A DNA stretch of 64,000 nucleotides from Hippophae tibetana (taxonomy: Eukaryota; Streptophyta; Magnoliopsida; Rosales; Elaeagnaceae): NCBI GenBank assembly GCA_037013495.1, contig CM072805.1, positions 23,566,669 to 23,630,668 of the forward strand, given 5' to 3'. A model generated the notes under the pieces. That model did not search any database. It had not been told where the DNA came from and saw only the letters and a program-made list of their open reading frames with translations. The position numbers and the translations under genes were made by a program. Shown here in pieces: positions 22,280 through 33,795 of the stretch. The first letter of the stretch is position 1. Each line of letters opens with the position of its first letter.

Positions 22280-22725
22280 CAATTACGTTATGACCATTGA
22301 AAAAACGTGATTGATGAACATGGTTTATGCACCACTAATGTAGTGGTTGTCAAGAATTTGAAAAACTCACACCATCCATTTCAAATGGGATTTGTCTTGT
22401 GGAAAAATGAGCAATCCAACCTATAGGGTTTCCTTTTCCTCTTCCCATTCTTACCTCTATAGGTTTCCTAGTAATAGAGAGATCTACGAGAACTCTTACC
22501 CATATCTTACCATTTATTCAACTCATAGTACGATGGAATTGTCTAATTATATCCCAATGCACTGCTTCAATGGCTCGATATGAAAGACAACCCACTCTAC
22601 AACTTTTAGTGTCATATATTACAAAACCATGTTATCTACCATCCAATTTGCACCACTTACTACATCTACCTTTACGATATTTACTATATTTCGTACGTTT
22701 TGGTTATAGCACATCTTTTTTTTTT
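22280..22725 (-). pseudogene. rpl16: Mitochondrial rpl16 pseudogene
   Basis: Minus-strand translation shows [14 protein letters not shown] near the start, then KSCRVGCLSYRAIEAVHWD, GKIWVRVLVDLSITRKPIEV, RMGRGKGNPIGWIAHFSTRQ and IPFEMDGVSFSNS. These fit plant mitochondrial ribosomal protein L16 better than the plastid one ([14 protein letters not shown] and GNPTGWIA are the mitochondrial forms, to my memory). In-frame stops are present. It overlaps the 3' end of rps3, the arrangement seen in plant mitochondrial genomes. Confidence 0.85.
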
Positions 22726-23840
22726 ACTATATGAAATCCAAATTTTGAAACTTGAAATTCTGTAACGAGTAGATACTCTTGTAGGAGTATAATCTATTTT
22801 ATAGTTAAATACATTACGAGATGTTTTTCCATACTTTCCGCATTTAGTTTTAGATAAATTTTCCTCTTCTGATCGATCTGAACAACATATATGGATCCCC
22901 TCATCCTCTTTTTTCATTACTAATGGAATATCCTTCACTATTTTACTAAAAAATGAGCAAAATAGTCTTATTTTATTTCTCAGATGAAAAGAGATGTCTT
23001 GGGAAATCGAAGCATCACTTTGATAAACAAATTTGATCTTGACTGACTCAATTAAGGTATTAATTTTTATTCTATTAGACAATAAAGATTGCATTTTTTT
23101 TCACTTCGTTCAAATAAGAGTTGTACCCGTACAAAATCATTTTGTTTATCAGTATAATATCTATCATCATCTTTATTCCTTTTATCAATTCTCATATCCT
23201 ACCTAGGTCTATGAATTTCTTTATCAATTCCATTACCTTATCCTTACCCATGAGGTTCCAACATTTGATCCTTAATTAACCTAGGAGTTATTCTCGGGCG
23301 TCCTAAAAAAAGGTTATTATACATCCCAACCCCATCCCTTGAAAAGAAAAAGGTAGAACTAAAGAAATCAAAGAACAAGATAGTGGTTTTTGTTGTTCTT
23401 GCCAAGCGAAGATCATTTTCTTGGTGAATGAAGTGGGTCAACTTATTTTTGGCTTAGGCTAAACACTTTTTTTCGTTGGTCGAGCTTTCTATAAAAAAAG
23501 TAATGCAAGAATGTATTCTCTTATCTAAGCTTCTTCCTTGTGCATTCGCTCCCCCATAATAGATGGTTCAGCCATGATCAGTGCCACTAAATGATAACTA
23601 CTACAGGTCGAAATAAAGTTTTTCTTTATATTCAATAATATTGCATGACCAAATAATTCAAGGAGGGTGTACTACAGGAAGGGTCCTTTTAAGTTGATGA
23701 CTTGTCGGGCCATCAAAGCGGGACTTCTTTGACAAAAAGAACTTGAATAACTTTGTTTTTTCTGAAGGAGTCATCATTTTCTATTAGGAACACTATGCCA
23801 TTTACAACCTTAATGCATTTTGGAAGCTTGTAGGCCTTGC
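22684..23840 (-). pseudogene. rps3: Mitochondrial rps3 pseudogene
   Basis: The minus strand reads as the C-terminal two thirds of plant mitochondrial ribosomal protein S3. In order: LFGHAILLNIKKNF and [15 protein letters not shown] near 23560-23660 with stops; [20 protein letters not shown] and [14 protein letters not shown] (23441-23244); then [60 protein letters not shown] and [18 protein letters not shown] ending at 22684. Frameshifts and stops interrupt it. Because it directly precedes rpl16, the pair is a piece of the mitochondrial rps3-rpl16 cluster moved to this locus. Confidence 0.87.
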
Positions 23841-23868
23841 TAACCCCAAATAAATTACTTAAGGGGGC

Positions 23869-24121
23869 CTATTTTTTTGAGATATTTTGTTGAGATATTT
23901 TACATAGGAGCTATTTTTTAATTTTCATCATTTTTCTAATCCTATTTTGAATATTTTTCGCTTTTCTACATTAAACTATTATGAGTAATAAGTCCTTCGT
24001 GACAAGTTGTTTACCTATCAGTGTTTTTTTTCAGTGTAAACAAGATTTGTCAAGATATAAGCGAAGATGATTCATTGGATTATAGGATAATTCCATTATA
24101 TAATTTTTTTTCCTATAAGTG
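23869..24121 (+). repeat. Right copy of the duplication flanking the organelle insert
   Basis: This is a direct repeat of 19093-19371 with scattered changes and small gaps. Its continuation at 24122-24171 leads straight into the purine tract and 3' LTR of the SIRE-like element, so this copy lies in the original context. Confidence 0.8.
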
Positions 24122-24172
24122 TTATGTAGTGAGAGAGAGGTTTTTTCACACAAATATGTCAAAAGGGGAGAT

Positions 24173-25415
24173 TGTAAGGTTTGTGATTGTTGGTGATAAT
24201 CTTGAACAAATTTTTTTTATGTAATATTAGTTTCTAGGTGTGTATTTCAAGAATATTTTCTAGCTGAAGAAACTATCGAGCCATAACGATCACATCTCAG
24301 GTATATCTCTATTCCCGTGCATGTTAGATTTCGTAATAGACACATAAAAACATTGTTCAAATAGGTCACTCAATCAATCAAGTGGTGACTAAACCGATCA
24401 AGCTTGATTAAAATTGGTTGAATTAATTTTTAATATGACTAGATCAATGGAAGCATTAACTCAATCGATTGAGCACTAGATCGATCCGCTTATTTCTAAA
24501 TTATTAATTTGTTTTCACTAGATCGATTGAACTATTCATACTCGAGCAATCGAGCAGTCATACTCGATCAATCGATTGATCATACTTGATCAATCGAGCT
24601 TGGTATAGATCAATCAAGCAATCATATTTTCAAATTTAACCTAATTTTTATTCTATTCAATTAGCATTTTAACTATATTATTCTTATGTTTTTAAGCTCT
24701 TCTAAATACTTTTAAGGACGTTTATGTTTTATCTTTGACCTGAGGTTTCTACTCATACTATTTAATCATACCATTGGCTCACAATATTTTTAATCATATT
24801 CAAGCATTTTTTTCTACATCTTAATGTCTCTCTCATTATTTTACAAAAGATTTTCAAGTAGGATTTTTCATTAAGTTAATTTATCAAACATTTGTGATTG
24901 TGTTTGATGAGTTAATAAGCCTACAATATTTATGATATTATGTTTTTAACTGATCGTTCTAAGGTTGTTAGTTGATTTCAATTTATCTGATATATTTGCA
25001 CTTATGTTATTGTGTTAACTTTTTAGATGTCGGTTATATGAGTTTGATTAAGTCGTGTGACTTGAGTTCATTGGAATGTTGGTCCGGATCTGAACACCTT
25101 TTTTGTACAGACTATGATAAAAGCTACGGCTTGTAAATATATTACTTGATTCATTACCTTGGTGAGTAGTTTAAATTCTAATCTTGTAATTGAATCTTAT
25201 TTTTCATAATGAATAATTAAGTGGTCTAATAGGTGATATTTTTTCTATTACGTTATTGGTGTAACTTAGATTGTTTTCACCTAAAAATCTTATGTATTGA
25301 TCTTTATATTCTCGTTACTTTATTTATACATAATTGTATACTTACTTTTTTATAAAATTTTAATTTGATATTATTATAATAATTATTTATTTAATTCCTC
25401 TTAATAATTAAATCT
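24173..25415 (+). repeat. 3' LTR of the SIRE-like element
   Basis: It starts TGTAAGG directly after a purine tract AAAAGGGGAGA (24161-24171). Its last 0.5 kb matches the truncated 5' LTR. It contains a cluster of TCGATCAATCGA-type words at 24360-24620. The right boundary is approximate, placed where similarity to the 5' LTR ends. Confidence 0.75.
24360..24620. repeat. Cluster of TCGATCAATCGA-like palindromic words in the LTR
   Basis: About ten near copies of ATCAATCGA, TCGATTGA and GATCGA occur in both orientations. They lie in the early part of the LTR, where promoter and enhancer elements usually are. Confidence 0.7.
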
Positions 25416-26062
25416 ATAAGAAACTTTTAAAAGTGAAACAATTCATCTATAAACGTGAAGGTGAATGACATTACTCTTGTTAGGACTATACGTTGCAAGA
25501 TATAGTAAGGCATAATTGATTAAAGGTAAACTACTTTCCATTATATGCAAGCATTATTTATCAAAAATACAATTAATTCCAAAAATAATAATATATATTT
25601 ACCGACAACACAAATCTACTATATCATATTATTGTGCATTTTTTAATATATAAATACCAAAATTTTAAATATTATACATTTTTTATTACATATAAATCCC
25701 CAAATTTTAAATATTATGATTTAGCTTTTATATATATATATAATAAAATAAACATAAATCTTATCTCAACAAGTCAATACATAATATGCATTAATATATT
25801 GATGTAACCTAATTTTTGATACCTTAATTTTATGAATATATTAAGTATATTAAGGGAAAAAATTATATAGGTCCTTTTAATTTTTCTAAACATATACTTA
25901 AATATCCTTATTATTGAAAAGAGTCACAAAATTCCTTTTTTTAAAGGTCAAACCAGTCAAAAATGTCATAAAAAAAGATAATATGACCTTTTTATAGGTC
26001 GATAATATTTCCATAGTCAAAATTGGAATTCCTTAGCCGTTAACTCCTGCCATCAGTATATT
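25416..26062. other. AT-rich spacer between the SIRE LTR and hAT-1
   Basis: Only AT-rich low-complexity sequence is visible. There is a near-duplicate of a 40-bp AT-rich word around 25640-25730 (CCCCAAATTTTAAATATTAT and a similar copy). No gene is supported. Confidence 0.5.
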
Positions 26063-26400
26063 TAGGAGTGTCTAAAAACCAGGTCGAATCGGTTTAAATT
26101 GAAAAATTGGTCTGAATCGGACCAAACCGAGCAGTTTGGTAAATGAAACGATCTAATCTGATCCATATTAAGTAAACCTGATTTTAAAACGGTCTAATTC
26201 AGTTATAAAAATTATAAACCAACCGAACCGAATCGGTTTTACTAAATAATTATTTTTTTATATAAACTGGTCGCATAAAGGGATATATATAATTTGTTTT
26301 TGAGTTAAGGCATTAAGCCGTTAACCCTAACCCTAGCAACTCATTATTTCCTCTATCGCTCTACATCCAGGCTCTGAGTTTGGCCGTCTACGTCACTATG

Positions 26401-26600
26401 AGCCACCATTCCTCGCATCGCTTCCACCAACAGCTAGCCACCATTCATCACATCGCTTCCACTAGCAGTTAGCCACCTCTCCTCGCGTCGCTTCCACCAG
26501 TAGCTAACCATCATTTCTCGCGTCGCTTCCACCAGTAACTAGCCACATCTCCTCGCATCACTTCCACTAGCAGCTAGCCACCTCTCCTCGAGTCGCGTCA
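26401..26600 (+). repeat. 35-bp tandem repeat in the hAT-1 5' region
   Basis: About 5.5 copies of a GC-richer 35-bp unit built around CTCGCATCGCTTCCACCA followed by AGCTAGCCACCAT, in strict 35-bp register (26411, 26446, 26481, 26516, 26551, 26586). It lies between the transposon end and the transposase gene, so it is probably in the leader or promoter. A 35-bp period does not keep a reading frame. Confidence 0.9.
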
Positions 26601-27288
26601 TGACAACCATGGACAAAAATCACGAAATAAGCATGTGGTCTACTGGTAGTAGTTTTTTTCCCTCAATTAGAATCTAATATCTGAACAGCTTTTATGAGAG
26701 GATCAGAGGACTAAGTGTAGAATCTGTAGATTATCTTACAAGAAACCCAATGTTTGTTGGGCTTATATTGTGTTTATTTTTGGGATTATGTTGTGTTCGT
26801 ATACTAGATTCGTGTCATGTTAACATGTTGGGTCCATTGTCCGTGATTTGTTCATGCCTATTATGTATTTATATTTGTGTCAAGTTAGAAATTGCGACCC
26901 CTAATTGTTTATAAATTTGGTACTTTTTGACATTCAACTAAAGATAAAAAAAATCTATATATTTACCATTCAGACTTACCAAAGGTCATGTTTTTTTATT
27001 AGTTTTACTTGAATAATTCCTACAACTTCAAATAATCAAATATTCAAATCATTGTTGATGATATACACATTACACAGTACACACAGTGGCCAACATATCA
27101 AGACCTTATTTTGTAATATATGATAGGAAAGTAATAAAATGTTAGATAATGTTTTGTCATGTTTATATCATAATCCATCTGTCCTATTCTAATTAGTTAT
27201 TTTAGTTTTTAAATGATTTTTGATTAAGTACAAAAGGTAATATTTTAATATATTAAGAATATGTACTAATTTATATTCTATATATAGA

Positions 27289-29424
27289 TGATGATTTACA
27301 TGAGTTTATTGGACCAAGTCAATTTCAAGACTTTACTATGTCTATGAGTGAAGACATTGAACTTAAAATTCATCCGAATGAAATGGAAAATCCACCACAA
27401 AATTTAAATGACTCGTCTTAAAAAGGAGGAATAGAAGTAAGTAATGTTCACCTCGATAACAAATCTAATATGAAGAAACCAAAAAAATTTAGGTTAGAAA
27501 TATGGAATCATTTTTCATATATTTTATCCTATGATGTGGAAAATCCTAAAGCTACATGTCATTATTGTAAAAAAAGTTATTTAGCTCATCTTACAAGGAA
27601 TGGAACTACTTCAATGATATATCACTTCAAAAATTTATGTAAGAAGATTCCTAAAGAAGTAGATAAAGGACAAAAGATGTAAAGTTTTCAAACACAAAAA
27701 GGAGAGGATGATACGACAACTCATAAATTTGTTGTTGTATCATTTGATGCAAAACGTGCTAGAGTTGCTTTGGCAAAAATGATTACTATCGATGAATTAT
27801 CTTTTAGGTTTTTTGAGGGTGAGGGATTTAAAGATTTTATAGCTGAAATTTGTCTTAAATTTCATGTGCCATCTCGTCAAACAATTTCTAGAGATGTGTT
27901 TCAACTTTATTTAGATGAGAAAAAAAGTTTGAGGAACTTTTTCATAAGTGAAAAGCAAAGAGTTTGTCTTACTAGTGATTGTTGGACTTCAATTCAAAAT
28001 ATTAATTATATTTGTCTAACCACTCATTATATTAACAAAGATTGGAAATTACAAAAGAGAATTATAAACTTTTGTCAAGTTGAGAATCATAAAGGTGATA
28101 CAATTGGGAGAGTGATAGAACAGAGTTTGCGTGATTGGGATATATGTAAGGTATTCACCATAATACTTGATAATGCTTCCTCAAATGATACTCTTGTGTC
28201 ATACTTGATAAGGAAGCTATAAAATTGGAATGATGGACTTGTTATGAGTGGGGAGTTCTTTTATGTGCGATGTTGTGCTCATATTTTGAATTTGATTGTA
28301 AGAGAAGGACTTAAAGAGCTTCATAATACTATTATGAGTATTCGTTGCGCTGTGAGATATGTTATATCCTCTCATTTGAGATTACAAAATTTTAAAATGT
28401 GTTCTATTAAGGAAAATATTGAGTCCAAAGGAAGTGTCGTGCTAGACGTTCCTACAAGATGGAACTCCACATATCTAATGTTAAAATCTCCTTTAGATTT
28501 TCAAAAAACATTTGATCATCTTGAAGAAGAAGAAGGAACAAACTTTATTTCTTATTTTCATGAGGAGTGATTGAATGTTGGGCCTCCAACATTAGATGAT
28601 TAGAAGAATGCTAGTGTTTTGTCAAGTTTTTGAAGACTTTTTATGACTCTACTTTAGCATTCAATGCATCTTTATGTACCACATTAAATGTATATTTTAC
28701 AGAACTGTATAACATTCAATCTCAAATACTTACATGGTGTGGTTTCGATGACTTGTTGAAAAATATGGCTACTTGCATGAAAACACAATTTGAGAAGTAT
28801 TGGGGAAATGGAGATAAGACTAATAAGATGTTATATGTTGCATTTGTACTTGATCCAAGGTACAAATTAGAGTATTTGGAATTCTTATTTGAAGAGATTT
28901 ATGATTTAGAAATTGTTCAAAAATTGAGATATAATGTCAAAAATAATTTTATGGATCTGTTCAAAGCTTACTATATGTTAGTGCATAGAAAGGATTTTCA
29001 ATCTAATGTGACTCAATCACAAGATGTAATAGGAAGGATTCTTTCATCTGAGGAAGCAAGAAATTTGAAATTTCTTAAACGCTTAGAGGAGAAAAATAGT
29101 TTGGAGTTGAAGACCGAGGTTGAGAAATATTTGAACACCCTATGTGAAAATATCATATTGGATAAGTTTGATATATTGAAATGGTGGAGGGCAAATTCTT
29201 TTAAGTTTCCTATCATCTCTCTCATTGCACGTGATGTGTTAGCAATTCAAGTTTCAACTGTTACATCAGAATCAGTTTTTAGCACAAGATGGCACATTCT
29301 TGATCTATTTAGGAGTTCTTTGAATCCTAAAATGGTAGAGGCATTAGTATGTAGTCCAAATTGGTTTCGTTTTTCGATTAATAATGACTATATCCTCTTA
29401 CCAGAATACAATGATGACCTATAG
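27289..29424 (+). pseudogene. hAT transposase with BED zinc finger (hAT-1)
   Basis: A likely 3' splice site (TATATAG) precedes the ATG at 27289. A BED-type zinc finger follows: IWNHFSYIL, CHYCKKSY and H-x-C near its end (YHFKNLC, about 27500-27650). The RNase-H-like core shows CLTSDCWTS (27964-27990), FCQVENHKGDTIGRVIEQSL, ILDNASSND (first Asp region and later DN) and RCCAHILNLIV (28268-28300). The C-terminal dimerisation block shows WWRANSFKFPIISLIARDVL and VSTVTSESVFST (29180-29285). Four in-frame stops (near 27418, 27680, 28220 and 28568) disable it. The overall order equals the DAYSLEEPER/RICESLEEPER-type hAT proteins. Confidence 0.9.
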
Positions 29425-29914
29425 ATTTATGAAGATGTTGATTTTGTTTGATTGTAGAGTTCATTAAAGACACTATAATGTTCATTGATGATTAATAATG
29501 GGTAAGTTTTAAATATTATTATCTAATGATATATTATTGTTGATTGTGAGTTTGGATATTTGTATATGTTTAAAAATTCTGTGTAAATGAGATATTTAGA
29601 CTTCATTTCTTCGTATCTAATCTTTTTTTATTTTAGATTTTGATAACATATTATGTATTTATTTATGTATTTAACAATAATATCTATCTATGTATGATGA
29701 TGAATGACCATCACATTTGATTGTATTCTATTAGATTATATCATATTAAATTGAATCATATTTATATATTATTAATTATTTAAAATCGTTAATCAAACTG
29801 AATCAAACTGTTTGGTTATAACATTTTGGATAACTAAATGGTCTAATCTAATCCGATTTAATTAAATGTTTTTTTTAGATAAAATCAAGTCGAATCGGAC
29901 CATAAACATCTCTA

Positions 29915-30738
29915 ATTACATCCACCATATGTTACCAACCATCATAAAAATAAAAATAAATCCCAAACTTTTCATGTTTTCAACCGATTATATAGACATT
30001 CCTATTTCATATCATCGGTGAGTGTAACCTTCTCAATCATTCATTAGTCAAGCTCAAGTGTTCCTGTCACTTGATATTGCCAAAATCATTGCAAAAACCA
30101 AAAAATCGAAAAATGTACATTGGAAAAGGGAGGATGATTCTTGAAAATTTAGGTTACGTGACCACTTGGGCTTCACTAATTGATGGCTGGGAGGCTACAC
30201 TCACAAGTAATGTAAAATAGAGATATTTATATCTACGATCGATGAGACAAACATTGTGGGTTTTTTGGTTTTTGCGATTGTAAGTGACCTATTATGGAGG
30301 TGTTGATGTTTGGGGCTAGATGGTGAAGGAATTTTGATTTTGACAATACGGACATTTAAAATGGTTAACGAAGAAAGCAGTGATGAGTTCGTAATAGATG
30401 ACGGTAAGAGTCTTTTATTTTTTTATTTTTTTTTATTTTTAGTACTTATTTTTTATAATGATCATTTTACGCTTATTGGAAAAGATTATATGTGATTATT
30501 ATTTTGTTGGAAAAAAATATTCCTATTCATATATAAGATAAAATGTAAATAGTATATTTATATAAAGACAAAAGCTAATTAGTACTATTTTAAAAATAAA
30601 AAAAATCGTGATAAATCGGATTAGACTAGTGTGACAAATTATCGCCCAAATTATCGCCCAAGTTTGAGCCGGTAAGATGACAGTGTGTATTAAAAAACCT
30701 AAACTATTAGCAAATATAATCATAAATTTTATCTACTC
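29915..30738. other. Upstream region of the MYB gene
   Basis: Intergenic and AT-rich. No coding domain is seen. It separates the right end of hAT-1 from the MYB core promoter by about 0.8 kb, so hAT-1 lies just outside or within the distal promoter. Confidence 0.5.
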
Positions 30739-30748
30739 TTATATAAAC
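30739..30748 (+). promoter_or_regulatory. TATA box of the MYB gene
   Basis: TTATATAAAC lies about 150 bp before the start codon. A pyrimidine-rich leader (CTCTCTCTATTGC) follows near 30790, typical of plant core promoters. The exact transcription start is not visible. Confidence 0.6.
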
Positions 30749-30894
30749 CAGAACAAGCCTCGTTTCTCATTTACATTATTAGCCACTAGAACTCTCTCTC
30801 TATTGCTATTGCTTTTACTTTTACTTTTATACTCCTCTGGATGCCCGGTTTGATAGTTTAATTGACAACGGACGTACGTACGACGTCGTAGAAG

Positions 30895-32018
30895 ATGTCT
30901 CGGAATGGCCCCAACTCGCTCAAGTGCTCAGAGGCCGCCGGCTCCGTAGCTGAAGGAGGAGAAAACGGAATCATGCTGTTTGGAGTTCGACTCACTGAGG
31001 GGGGCAACTCGGCCTTCAGGAAGAGCGCAAGTATGAACAATCTTTCTCAGTATGAACAGCATCAGGACTCTAACGCCGATGCTGGTTATGCCTCCGACGA
31101 CGTCGTTCACAACTCTGGCCGTAGTCGCGAGCGCAAGCGAGGTACTGTTATATTCTTTAGTTTTCGTTCATGGATCCGATTTCCAATTTTTTAATTTTTC
31201 TGAGATTCGTTTTGATTGATGTTCTGTTTTTGGTGTGTTTACGCATGTGATTTTACTTTTTAGGCGTTCCATGGACTGAGGAGGAACACAAGCTGTTCCT
31301 ACAGGGATTACAGAGAGTAGGAAAAGGAGATTGGAGAGGGATTGCTAGAAACTTCGTTAAGACTCGAACGCCGACTCAGGTAGCGAGTCATGCTCAGAAG
31401 TACTTTATTCGCCGGAATAATCAAGGTCGTAGACGCCGTAGATCTAGTCTATTTGACATCACTACTGATGCCGTAAGCATTCGAAACTGGTATTAATTCC
31501 ATTTTTCGGTTAGTCTTATTATAATCAATTTATTAACAATTTACATTTTTTCTTTCTTTTCTGATTTACAGGTCAATAATTCGTTAATGGACGAAGATCT
31601 AGTAACGCTTCAAGAATCTTCATCACTACCAATACCGCCACAGCCACCACGGCCTCTTTTAGGTTCTAACATCACCGGATTTTCGGTCTCAAATTTTCCG
31701 ATGATGCCAGCTCCGATGGCCCAACCGTTGGCCGCTTATAATTCATTGGAAGGTGGTCTAGGATCAATCGGCGGAAACCAAGGTGAAATGTTAACCAAGC
31801 CCATTCGTCCGATTCCACTTCATCCGGTTCCACCATCTGCCAAAATGGCTGATCTTAATTTGAATCAGGAGCCATCAGGAGAATCTTTCCCTCTATCACT
31901 GAAATTATCAACGCCGATCCATCCGTCTTCTGACGAGCAGTCATCCTCATCGCCGGTAACCCACAGGTCTGCTTTTCAGGCCATATCTAATGAGGATAGC
32001 ATCATCAGTGTTGCTTGA
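30895..32018 (+). CDS. Single-repeat MYB transcription factor (SHAQKYF class), three exons
   Basis: Exons 30895-31141, 31264-31472 and 31572-32018 join in frame with GT/AG borders (GTACTG...TTTTAG and GTAAGC...TTACAG) to 300 codons. The N-terminus holds [10 protein letters not shown] and [10 protein letters not shown], as in MYB1R1/KUA1/MYBD-type factors. The DNA-binding repeat (exon 2, residues about 84-135) shows W-x19-W spacing ([20 protein letters not shown], then [10 protein letters not shown]) and ends [14 protein letters not shown] basic [13 protein letters not shown] patch that could serve nuclear import follows. The C-terminal third carries an EAR-type repressor motif, DLNLNQEP. The CCHC knuckle of KUA1 relatives is absent. 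It is probably a nuclear repressor or modulator of circadian, sugar or stress genes; that role is inferred from the family. No break is seen, so this is the one convincing intact host gene. Confidence 0.93.
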
Positions 32019-33329
32019 AGAATAATATTAGATTAATGGAGATAATTATTATGCGTATTATACAGCTAAGCAGCATATGGGAAAGTGAGATTAGTTAAGA
32101 ATATTAAAACTATTGGATTAATTAGATAACATTGGGTTTAGGTTAAATTATCTTGGTTGATTATCTAGATGATTCTGTCCTTGTGTCCTTGTGTACAGGT
32201 TAAAAGTAGCTTTAGATAATGTCATTTTCTTTTAGGTGGGATTCCTGTTTAATTTGTATGGTGAGACTTGAAAGGATAAGATAGGGAATGGAGATATCAC
32301 CTGGTGCAAGGCAAGTGTTCCCTTATTATCATCTCTCTTGGACTTCTATTTGAGGAATTTCATAGTTTAGTAAAATATCTGGTGGTTAGATTTGTGTTTT
32401 AATTCCTAATCTGTTGAAGTCTTATATATTGATTTGGTACTTAAGATATTATAATATGATTTTTAAATCTTTTAATTAATATAATTTTTTTAAATTTAAT
32501 AAAGGAGTAACGAAAATATTAATCTTTTGCTATTGTGTGGTTGTTATTTTTATAAAAACGATTTAAGTAAATTTATTTTGTATTTTGCAAAAAAATGTGG
32601 AATAATATAAGTTTATTATTTTTATAAAATAAATTTTTATGATTTTTTTTTATAAATATAATGTATTTGTGATCTCCCATTCCGACCTTTGCTCATCCTT
32701 TAATAAATATAATCTAAAATTTTAAATTGTTAGTAAATTGGTTGCCTACTTTTGAATGCATTTCCTATCTCTAATTACACAATATACCCCTGATATTTAA
32801 GTGTAATGATGTTAAACATTAATTGAAATGTTGAACAAAAATTATATCGGTCAAAAATTATGTCACGAAATATTTGGATGTTTATTTTATTATCATAAAT
32901 ACTCATTTAAATTAGTGGTTATGTTAATTTAGTTAAAAAAATGTAAAAATTAATTATATAATAAAATGATGTAAAATTAATATAATTAAGATATTTAGAT
33001 GAGATATGTCAAAATAAAATAATAGAAATAAATATGTTGAAAACATTTGAGAATGAAATATTGTTTCTGTTTCAATTAACCAAAATATTAATGTAATTTT
33101 GAATTAAATTTAAATACAATTTATGAATAATAACTTGATAAAAACTTTTTAAGATTGAATACTGATGAGATAACTATTGTTTGTAACCGATTAACTTTTC
33201 ACAACGACTTTTTTTTTAATATCTAGTTACTACAAAAGAATAACAATATTAATATATTTTTTAATTCAAATAATCATGCAACCTCGTCTTCTGATTAAAC
33301 ATATTTTATCTCATTATAACACTTGTAAT
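32019..33329. other. 3' region of the MYB gene and AT-rich spacer
   Basis: The MYB 3' untranslated region presumably occupies the first 200-400 bp. The remainder is AT-rich with no gene signature, up to the left end of hAT-2. Confidence 0.5.
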
Positions 33330-33344
33330 TAGGGGTTATGATCA

Positions 33345-33795
33345 GTTCGAAATCGTAAATTTTAAGTAAATTTAAATTCGATCTGATTTGAAACAAATTA
33401 TAAATTATTGAATTCAAATCTAATCCGTTGTACATGTCAGTCTAAATAAATTTGAAATCGCTAATTTTAAGTCAATCTGAATCCGATCTGATTCGATCCC
33501 AAAATTATTCAATCAATCTGAATCCGCATTAAATGTCAATCCGAATCTGATTTGTTGTACATGTCAATCCGAACAAATCTGAATCCGTCAAATTTAAGTC
33601 AATCCGAATCCGATCCAAAACAAAAATTATTCAATTCGAATCCGTTTTAAATTTCAATCCGATCGTAGATGGTCAAAATTTTAATTTAAATCTATTAAAA
33701 AAATTACATAAATAAGCAAATTATGAAATATCAATTTGATCTTAATCGCTATAAATGTCAATCTGAACAAATTCAAATATGATATAATTTCAACA
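33345..33795. repeat. Subterminal array of hAT-2, about 125-bp units
   Basis: About three degenerate copies; the word TACATGTCAATCCGAA recurs near 33431 and 33557. Each unit contains several AATCTGAATCCG and AATCCGATC words. Such arrays near hAT ends are typical transposase-binding regions. Confidence 0.75.

Larger units (their letters stand above)
6245..25415 (+). mobile_element. Old SIRE-like copia retrotransposon, multiply interrupted
   Basis: A truncated 5' LTR (6245-6765) and a longer 3' LTR (24173-25415) share clearly related sequence, for example TTATCTGATATATTTG and the run around GAGTTTGATTAA. A primer-binding site follows the 5' LTR (6781-6793) and a purine-rich tract precedes the 3' LTR (24161-24171). 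Inside are two halves of one gag, split by a CACTA transposon. No recognisable RT or integrase follows; a different LTR-type sequence and an organelle-derived insert fill the rest. LTR divergence is high by eye, so the insertion is old. Confidence 0.75.
26063..29914 (+). mobile_element. hAT DNA transposon (hAT-1), decayed
   Basis: The left end reads TAGGAGTGTCTAAAAACC. The right end, reverse complemented, reads TAGAGATGTTTATGGTCC; both then continue into GAATCGG-type text (GGTCGAATCGG and GGTCCGATTCG). These are the short, variable ends expected for plant Ac-like hAT elements. No convincing 8-bp target duplication was found (AGTATATT left, ATTACATC right). The transposase gene is on the plus strand. 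Subterminal CGAATCGGT-like repeats occur at both ends. Confidence 0.75.

Noticed and set aside
22392-22583. Plus-strand open frame
   Set aside because: It is the antisense of the mitochondrial rpl16 relic, which explains the sequence.
26055-29922. 8-bp target duplication for hAT-1
   Set aside because: The flanking octamers AGTATATT and ATTACATC do not match convincingly, so none is claimed.
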